A stretch of DNA of 64,000 nucleotides, from assembly GCF_030813715.1 (NCBI RefSeq), contig NZ_JAUSUZ010000001.1, positions 7,502,001 through 7,566,000 on the forward strand, read 5' to 3'. Source of the DNA: Catenuloplanes indicus (GTDB taxonomy: Bacteria > Actinomycetota > Actinomycetes > Mycobacteriales > Micromonosporaceae). The notes under the pieces are model-generated. The model searched no databases. It was not told where the DNA came from and saw only the letters and a program-made list of their open reading frames with translations. The translations under genes were made by a program, and so were the position numbers. Every line of letters starts with the position of its first letter. The stretch's first letter is position 1. Of this stretch, positions 58,156-64,000 are shown in pieces.

Positions 58156-60456
58156 TCAGAAGAGGTCGTGCGGGTCGATCTGGATGCGCACCGGGTGCGG
58201 GGCCTTGCGGGCGCTGCGGACGCCGGCGGCCTCGTGCAGTGCCTTGGCCAGCGCGCCGGCCGCGCCGCGGCGGACCCGGACCAGCATGCGCTCCTGGTCG
58301 TCGTCGGCCGGCACCGGGCCGAGCAGTTCCGCGTCGTCCGGCAGGCGGGCGGTGTCGAGCAGGTCGGCGACCGCGTCCGGCTGGCCGGTCAGGCTGGCCA
58401 TCCGGGACGCGGGCGGGAAGCCCAGTTCGCGGCGTTCGGCCAGTTCGCGGGCGGCGTACCAGGCCGGGTCCCAGCGCAGCAGCGCCTGCACGGCCGGGAT
58501 GCCGCCGTCCGCGACGACCACCACGCGGCCACCGGCGCGCTGCGGGCGGGCCAGCGCGGCCGCGGTCAGCCAGCGGCGCAGCGCCTCCTCGGCCGCACGC
58601 AGGTCGGCGCGGGTGAGCAGCGCCCAGGTGTCCAGCAGCAGCACGGCGCCGTAGCCGCCGTCCGCGACCGGTTCGGCGCCGGGCGTGCAGACCACCACGG
58701 CGGGCTCGGCGGGCACCCGGAGCAGCACCTCGTCGCGGCCGGACGTGCGGACCGGCACGCCGGGGAACGCGCGGCCCAGCTCCTCGGCGGTCCGGCGGGC
58801 GCCGACGATCGAGGCGCGCAGCCGGTGGCCGCCGCACTCCGGGCAGGTCCAGCCGGCGGCGACCCGGCCGCACCAGCGGCAGCCCGGCACGCCCTGGGAC
58901 GAGCGCAACTCCAGCGGACCCTGGCAGTGCGCGCAGCGGGCCGGTTCGCGGCAGGTCCCGCACGCCACCGACGGCAGGTAGCCGCGGCGCGGCACCTGCA
59001 CCAGCACCGGCGCGCCCGCGCGCAGCGCCTCCCGGGCCGCCTGCCAGGCCAGGCTGGGCAGCCGGGCGGTGGCGGCGGCCGGGTCGCGAGCCAGCTGAGG
59101 GTCGTCGCCGATCGGGGCCACGTGCGGCGCGCGCGCCCGGATCGCGTCCCGGCTGCCGGTCAACTCGTGCGCCCAGCCGGTCTCGACCAGCTGCTGCGCC
59201 TCCGCGGTGCGGGTGAAGCCGCCGGCCAGTACGGCCGCGCCGGTCAGCTGCGCGCGGGTGAGCAGCACCTCGCGCGCGTGCGGGTAGGGTGCGCGCGGCT
59301 CCGCGTGCGAGTCGTCGCCGTCGTCCCAGATCACCACCAGGCCCAGGTGGTGCACGGGCGCGAACGCGGCCGCCCGGGTGCCGATCACCACCGGCACGTG
59401 GCCGCGCAGCCCGGACAGGAACGCCCGGTAACGCTTCGCCGGGCCGAGCGACGCGGCCAGCGTGGCGTGCCGGCCGGGGCCGAGCGTGCCGGTCAGCGCG
59501 GCGTCCAGCCGGTCCAGGTCGCGGGCGTCCGGCACCACCGCGACCACGCCCCGGCCGGCGGCGACGGTGACGGCCGCGGCCTCGGCGATCCGGCGCGGCC
59601 AGTCCTCGCCGGGAATCGCGGACCACACCGCCCGCGGCGCGCGCCCCTCACCGAGCGCCTGCAGAAAACCCGGGCCATGGGGGTACGGGGACCAGCCGTC
59701 CTGCGCCGCGCGGCCCGCCGCGGACAGTGTTTCAGCCGCCGGCCCGGGTATGGCCCGCTCGTCAGCCGCCGGTTCCGCGGCGGCGGACCCGCTGGCCGCC
59801 GGTGCCGCGTCGGGCGGGCCGCCGGGCACCGGCCTGGCCACCGCCGGTTCGCCGACGGCCGGGACCGGCTCCACCGGCGCGCTCGCCGGGTGCTCCGCCT
59901 CGGCGGTCGCGCTGTCCGCCCGTACCGTCGGCGGGGTGCCGGGGTTCTGCTCCACGCGGGCGTGGCGGGCCGGGACGGCGAGCCGCAGCACGTCGGCGAG
60001 ACTGCCCGCGTATCGGTCGGCGACCGCCTTGACCAGCTGCGACACCTCGTCGCTGAGCACCCGTTCCGGGGAGACCAGCTTGTCCAGGAAGCCCAGTTTG
60101 CCCTCGTGGGTGGACTCCGCGACGCGTTCCAGCAGCCACCCGTCGACCAGCTGCCCGGCGAACCGGACCCGCACCCGCGTGCCCGGCAGCGCGGTCCCGG
60201 CCAGCTCGGCCGGGACCAGGTAGTCGAACGCGCGGTCCAGGTGGGGCAGCGGCACGTCCACACAGACCCGGGCGACAGGCAGCTCCGCGGCGGGCTCCCG
60301 GGGCGGTTTCGGCTTCGCGGCACGGGACCGCCCCTTCGTGAGCGGCGGCGCCGCGGCCCGGGACGCGACCGCGCGGGCCGCCGCCGCGCCGCCCCCGACC
60401 GCGTCCACGGTCAGGGTCAGCCCGTCCAGCGACAGCTCGGCCGACTCGTCTCCCAC
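58156..60456 (-). CDS. priA: Probable replication restart protein PriA, actinobacterial helicase-inactive form
   Basis: 766 residues. The N-terminal 3'-DNA-binding domain is recognisable (VCVDVPLPHLDRAFDYLVPA, then LPGTRVRVRFAGQLVDGWLL). A low-complexity Pro/Ala stretch is inserted at about 185-260. The helicase part lacks Walker A (AIPGEDWPRRIA where GSGKT is expected), and the DEEH box reads WDDGDDSH. The zinc-binding Cys set is present (CGTCREPARCAHC, CRWCG, CPECGG). Loss of ATPase motifs is known for actinobacterial PriA, which probably keeps a DNA-binding, primosome-assembly role. Confidence 0.92.
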   Translation of the reverse strand: MGDESAELSLDGLTLTVDAVGGGAAAARAVASRAAAPPLTKGRSRAAKPKPPREPAAELPVARVCVDVPLPHLDRAFDYLVPAELAGTALPGTRVRVRFAGQLVDGWLLERVAESTHEGKLGFLDKLVSPERVLSDEVSQLVKAVADRYAGSLADVLRLAVPARHARVEQNPGTPPTVRADSATAEAEHPASAPVEPVPAVGEPAVARPVPGGPPDAAPAASGSAAAEPAADERAIPGPAAETLSAAGRAAQDGWSPYPHGPGFLQALGEGRAPRAVWSAIPGEDWPRRIAEAAAVTVAAGRGVVAVVPDARDLDRLDAALTGTLGPGRHATLAASLGPAKRYRAFLSGLRGHVPVVIGTRAAAFAPVHHLGLVVIWDDGDDSHAEPRAPYPHAREVLLTRAQLTGAAVLAGGFTRTAEAQQLVETGWAHELTGSRDAIRARAPHVAPIGDDPQLARDPAAATARLPSLAWQAAREALRAGAPVLVQVPRRGYLPSVACGTCREPARCAHCQGPLELRSSQGVPGCRWCGRVAAGWTCPECGGHRLRASIVGARRTAEELGRAFPGVPVRTSGRDEVLLRVPAEPAVVVCTPGAEPVADGGYGAVLLLDTWALLTRADLRAAEEALRRWLTAAALARPQRAGGRVVVVADGGIPAVQALLRWDPAWYAARELAERRELGFPPASRMASLTGQPDAVADLLDTARLPDDAELLGPVPADDDQERMLVRVRRGAAGALAKALHEAAGVRSARKAPHPVRIQIDPHDLF

Positions 60457-60471
60457 CCCCGAATCGTTGCA

Positions 60472-60525
60472 CGAACGGCCCGGGAGTCACGAGCGCCCGG
60501 GCAGTCATGAGGGCCCGGGGAGTGA
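60472..60525. repeat. Three 18-bp tandem repeats upstream of the LCP gene
   Basis: Three imperfect 18-bp units (60472-60489, 60490-60507, 60508-60525), each containing a GCCCGGG-like core and AGT(C/G)A. They lie between the divergent priA and LCP genes. They could be slippage products or binding sites. Confidence 0.6.
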
Positions 60526-60587
60526 GGTCACGGCCGGGCGGGTATGCGAGGACGACAACGATCACGGCGGATGAGGCGGGTGCACCG

Positions 60588-61721
60588 GTGACGATCAACG
60601 GCCGCGAGGTTCCACGATGGGCACGGATCACGGTGATCGCCGTGCTGGTGGTGGCCGTGCTGGGCATCGGCTCGGTCGCGGTCGCCCGCAGCATGGTCAA
60701 CCGCGCGGTACCGCAGACCGGCCTGTTGCAGGGCGAGGCCGCAGCCGCGAACGCGGAGACCGGCAACAGCATCGACGGCCCGGTGAACCTGCTGCTGGCC
60801 GGCCTGGACGCGCGCGAGGAGGGCTCTCCCGGGCAGACCGGCAGCGTGCTCGCCGACACGATCATCATCCTGCACGTGCCGGCCGGTCACGACCGCGCGT
60901 ACCTGATCTCGATACCGCGGGACTGGCGGGTGGACATCCCCGCCTACGACCGGACCGGCTTCACCGGCTCGACCGAGAAGATCAATTCCGCGTTCGGGTA
61001 CGGATACCAGGGCGACGGATCCGAGGTGGAGAAGCGGGCGCGCGGCATGGAGCTGCTGTCCACCACGCTGCACCGGGAGACCGGCATCCGGTTCAACGGC
61101 GCCGCGATCATCGACTTCGGCGGCTTCGGCAGCGTGGTGCACGCGCTCGGCGGCGTGGACATGTGCGTCGACGAGCGCGCCGAGTCGATCCACCTGGGCC
61201 GGGACGCGAACGGCAAGCTGGTCCAGGGCTGGTACTCCGAGGCGTACGGCATGCAGCTGCCGCCGGGCGCGACGCCGCTGGTCCACGAGGAGGGCTGCCG
61301 CCGGATGAACGCGACCGAGGCGCTCGACTACGTCCGGATCCGCAAGAGCCTCAGCGACGGCGACTACGGCCGGCAGCGCCACCAGCAGCAGCTGATCAAG
61401 GCGATCGTGGACGAGGCCACCACGACCGGCACGCTGACCGACCTCGGCAGGCTGAACGCGCTGGTCAAGGCGGCCGGGGACACGTTCCTGCTGGACACCG
61501 GCGGCATCCCGCTGGCCGATTACGTCTTCACGTTCAAGAACCTGCGCTCCGAGCAGCTCACGCTGATCCGGACGAACGCGGGCGAGCCGAAGACCGAGAC
61601 CGTCGACGGCGTCGACTACGAGGCGCTGGACGAGACGTCGCTGTCCATGCTCGCCGCCGCGAAGAACGGCACGCTCGGCGAGTTCCTCACCGCCCACCCG
61701 GAGTTCCGCGCCACCGAGTGA
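60588..61721 (+). CDS. LCP family protein (LytR-CpsA-Psr, cell-wall glycopolymer ligase)
   Basis: 377 residues. An N-terminal membrane helix (ITVIAVLVVAVLGIGSVAVA) anchors an extracellular LCP domain with NLLLAGLDAR, ADTIIILHVP and SIPRDWRVDIP; later Arg motifs include LDYVRIRKSLSDGDYGRQRH. LCP enzymes attach anionic glycopolymers to peptidoglycan using lipid-pyrophosphate donors. The GTG at 60588 has GAGGCGGG upstream; the longer frame covers the tandem repeats. It is divergent from priA and followed after 75 bases by a surface protein gene on the same strand. Confidence 0.93.
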   Translation: MTINGREVPRWARITVIAVLVVAVLGIGSVAVARSMVNRAVPQTGLLQGEAAAANAETGNSIDGPVNLLLAGLDAREEGSPGQTGSVLADTIIILHVPAGHDRAYLISIPRDWRVDIPAYDRTGFTGSTEKINSAFGYGYQGDGSEVEKRARGMELLSTTLHRETGIRFNGAAIIDFGGFGSVVHALGGVDMCVDERAESIHLGRDANGKLVQGWYSEAYGMQLPPGATPLVHEEGCRRMNATEALDYVRIRKSLSDGDYGRQRHQQQLIKAIVDEATTTGTLTDLGRLNALVKAAGDTFLLDTGGIPLADYVFTFKNLRSEQLTLIRTNAGEPKTETVDGVDYEALDETSLSMLAAAKNGTLGEFLTAHPEFRATE

Positions 61722-61796
61722 CCGGAAGTCCTCAGCTCGCGGCCGGGTGGGCCGATCGGGGCGTCGACAGAGCCGTCGCCGTACCCGGGAGGCCGT

Positions 61797-64000
61797 ATGC
61801 CGCGCACGGCACGCCGCGTCACCGCTGTCGCGCTGACCCTGACGCTCGTGCCGCTGGCGGCACCGGCCACCGGCCCGGCCGGCCCGGCGGCCGCGGCCGT
61901 GCTGCCCCGGTGCGGTGACGGCGGTACCCCCGCGGTGGTGGCGCTGCACAACCCGCACTTCTACGTCGACTCGGCCAGCACCGCGCAACTGATGTCCGCC
62001 TACGCCGGATACCGGGTCGAGGCCGGTGCGACCGCGCGCTCCCGCCTGTGGCTGCAGCTGAGCGGCTTCACCGGCGGCGTGGTCGGCCTGGCGTCCGGCC
62101 AGCCGGCGCACGCGGCGCTTCCCGCGCTGCCCGGCGGCGGCAGCGCCGCGCGGTACCTGCTGCTGACCGCCACCGGCACCACCACGGTCCCGCAGAGTCA
62201 CACGGTCACGCTGTACGACGGCGCGCCCGCCGCCGGCACGCCGCTGTGCACCCGGGCGTTCACCTACGCGGACGTGACCGACACGATCAAGGCGCTGGCG
62301 AACAAGGTGCAGAGCGTGACCGCGTCCACGCCGGCGGCCACCGCGTCGCTCGGCGACGTGGTCACGGTGACCGTGCAGGGCAACACCGGCACGCTCGGCG
62401 CCGGCCCGCCGAACGATCCCGGCGTGCTGGCCTACACGCCGAACGCGCTCGCCGGTTTCCCGGCCGGGGCGTGGCGGCTGGAACGCACCGAGCTGACGAT
62501 CTCCCCGGACGGCACCGCACCTCCGGTCACCTACACCGACCGGCTCTACCTCACCGGCGCCAGCGGCCCCGCCCGCCCGTACACCGCCCGGTACGTGTTC
62601 CGGGCGACCGGGCCGAGCGGCACGGCGGCGCCGCTCAAACCGATCCAGTACATCGCCAGCGGCACCCAGGTCAAACACACCGACATCGGGGGTACGGCGC
62701 TCGGTGCGCTGCCCGCGGTCTCCGCGACCGCGCCGGTCACGCTCGGCAAGGAGGTCACCGCGCCGGCCGGTGCGATCCTGCCGGCCGGCGGTGGCGTGGC
62801 CTCCTACGAGCTCACGCTAAGTAATGCTGCGAACACCGCCGGGCTCGTCGACTGGGTGTCCGACACGCTGCCCGCCGACGCCACCTACCAGCCAGGGAGC
62901 CTGCGGATCGCCGGCCGGGCGGCCGCCGACCCGGACCTCGACGGGCGCACGCTCATCGTGCAGGGCCCGATCGGCGTACCGGCCGGTGGCAGCACCACGA
63001 TGACGTACTCGGTGTTGCTCGGCTCCACCGCCGGGACGCGGACCAACGCGGCGGTCGCGCACTTCGGCACGGTCGTGCTGGACCGCAGCGCGGACGTGAC
63101 CGCGTCCGCGCCGGCCGGGGCGGACGTGACCGTGCTCGGCGCCGCCGGCCTGAGCGTGCCCGACACGTCCGCCTCGACCACCGCCGGGAACCCGGTCACC
63201 GTCACCCCGCTGGACGGCGTCACGGCGCCGTCCGGCCTGCCGCTGCGGATCGTCTCGGCCGGCACCCCGTCGTCCGGTGCGGCCGTGCTCGGCACGGACG
63301 GGACGATCACCTACAACCCGGCGCCCGGCGCCTCCGGCACGACGACGTTCACCTACACGGCCACGGACGGGTACAGCACCGGCAGCGCGACCGTCACCGT
63401 GGCGGTCAGCCCGGTCGCGGCCGCGGACCTGTACAGCACCGGCAGGAACAGCACGCTCACCGCGAGCACCGGCGTGCTGGCCAACGATGCCTGCACCGGC
63501 TGCACGGTCAGCACGACGCCGGTCACCGGCCCACGCCTGAACGGCGCGGCCAGCGGGACGCTGACGCTGTCCGGCGACGGCACGTTCACGTACGTGCCGG
63601 CGTCGAATGCCACCGGCGCCGTCACGTTCACCTACCGGGCCACCGACGCGGCCGGGCGCGGCACCGACGGCCAGGTCACCATCAACGTCGCGGACCTCGC
63701 GCCGGACTACGCCACCACCGCCTACCAGACCGCGATCAACCCGCTGCCGCTGCAGGCCAACGACCCGGGGTGCAGCAACGCGTGCCGGCCGCAGGCGGGC
63801 AGTACACCGATGCTCGGCACGGTCGTCTACCCGACCGGCGGCGGCAGCGTGGTCACCTACACGCCGGGCGCCGGCACGTGGGGACTGGACACGTTCTCCT
63901 ACGGCGTCACCGGCAACAGCGGCGGCGTCACCACGCCGGTCACCGTGCTGATCGCGCCGCCCGCGGTCACCGGGCAGACCGCGTACGGCACCGAGCTCAC
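61797..64000 (+). CDS. Large secreted Ig-repeat surface protein, N-terminal part (3' end outside window)
   Basis: The frame runs from the ATG at 61797 (GGGAGG upstream) to the right edge without a stop: at least 734 residues. A signal peptide (VTAVALTLTLVPLAAPATG) is followed by a beta-rich N-terminal region of about 300 residues. A DUF11-like repeat comes next (GGGVASYELTLSNAANTAGL), then tandem bacterial Ig/cadherin-like repeats (DGTITYNPAPGASGTTTFTY and DGTFTYVPASNATGAVTFTY). Such proteins are cell-surface or matrix adhesins. The C-terminal anchor is not visible. Confidence 0.88.
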   Translation, partial: MPRTARRVTAVALTLTLVPLAAPATGPAGPAAAAVLPRCGDGGTPAVVALHNPHFYVDSASTAQLMSAYAGYRVEAGATARSRLWLQLSGFTGGVVGLASGQPAHAALPALPGGGSAARYLLLTATGTTTVPQSHTVTLYDGAPAAGTPLCTRAFTYADVTDTIKALANKVQSVTASTPAATASLGDVVTVTVQGNTGTLGAGPPNDPGVLAYTPNALAGFPAGAWRLERTELTISPDGTAPPVTYTDRLYLTGASGPARPYTARYVFRATGPSGTAAPLKPIQYIASGTQVKHTDIGGTALGALPAVSATAPVTLGKEVTAPAGAILPAGGGVASYELTLSNAANTAGLVDWVSDTLPADATYQPGSLRIAGRAAADPDLDGRTLIVQGPIGVPAGGSTTMTYSVLLGSTAGTRTNAAVAHFGTVVLDRSADVTASAPAGADVTVLGAAGLSVPDTSASTTAGNPVTVTPLDGVTAPSGLPLRIVSAGTPSSGAAVLGTDGTITYNPAPGASGTTTFTYTATDGYSTGSATVTVAVSPVAAADLYSTGRNSTLTASTGVLANDACTGCTVSTTPVTGPRLNGAASGTLTLSGDGTFTYVPASNATGAVTFTYRATDAAGRGTDGQVTINVADLAPDYATTAYQTAINPLPLQANDPGCSNACRPQAGSTPMLGTVVYPTGGGSVVTYTPGAGTWGLDTFSYGVTGNSGGVTTPVTVLIAPPAVTGQTAYGTEL

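Noticed and set aside
1-64000. tRNA, rRNA, transposase or integrase genes
   Set aside because: None was recognised on either strand, so the accessory stretches cannot be tied to a specific mobile element from this window.

Overview
The window is very GC-rich (codon third positions almost all G or C) and carries actinobacterial hallmarks: PriA without helicase motifs, HxxxCxxC anti-sigma factors with ECF sigma factors, LCP and mycosin-like proteins, LAL-type LuxR regulators, a DUF1996 protein and many leaderless promoters. The gene style (Pro/Ala/Ser-rich membrane proteins with discoidin, ricin or carbohydrate-binding tips) fits a filamentous actinomycete, most likely Micromonosporaceae (Actinoplanes/Catenuloplanes-like). 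The genus is inference. No tRNA, rRNA, CRISPR array or insertion sequence was seen.

Layout. 1-7.0 kb: the C-terminal 2,329 residues of a giant protein with the end of a papain-fold (Tox-PL) domain, three large repeated modules and five related helical segments. 7.1-8.5 kb: a small unknown protein and a Ser/Thr kinase behind a putative ECF promoter. 8.5-24.7 kb: an ordinary accessory stretch of oxidoreductases, hydrolases, a VOC protein, a multicopper oxidase, a Na+/H+ antiporter and XRE/MerR/TetR regulators. It includes a two-component system whose kinase carries a C-terminal copy of the small membrane protein encoded just before it. This stretch also holds several decayed genes: a LysE fragment, a 4Fe-4S fragment, and a divergent MerR/SMP-30 pair that lost both 5' ends. 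24.7-29.1 kb: a translationally coupled kinase-regulator-secreted CBM operon, divergent from a CBM-DUF1996 protein. 29.1-30.6 kb: two more decayed genes.

30.6-55.2 kb is the most unusual part: an envelope or secretion-like island. It has a WXG100-like pair, two proteins sharing a LysM-like module (one is a mycosin-like S8 protein without its catalytic His and Ser), a ricin-lectin protein with two transglycosylase-like domains lacking the catalytic Glu, two discoidin membrane proteins, two large cytoplasmic proteins of repeated modules, two tandem LAL regulators, and two anti-sigma/ECF-sigma pairs plus an orphan anti-sigma domain. I find GTGAAC(C/G)-N16-CGTT in front of four transcription units here and looser variants at 7.03 and 54.75 kb. 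This strongly suggests one ECF regulon ties the island together. No EccB/C/D/E gene is visible, so it is not a complete type VII system within this window.

55.4-64 kb: an HTH-membrane-CBM protein, a DUF4143 ATPase preceded by five copies of a 13-bp motif at an exact 23-bp period, PriA, an LCP ligase, and the start of a large Ig-repeat surface protein running off the right edge.
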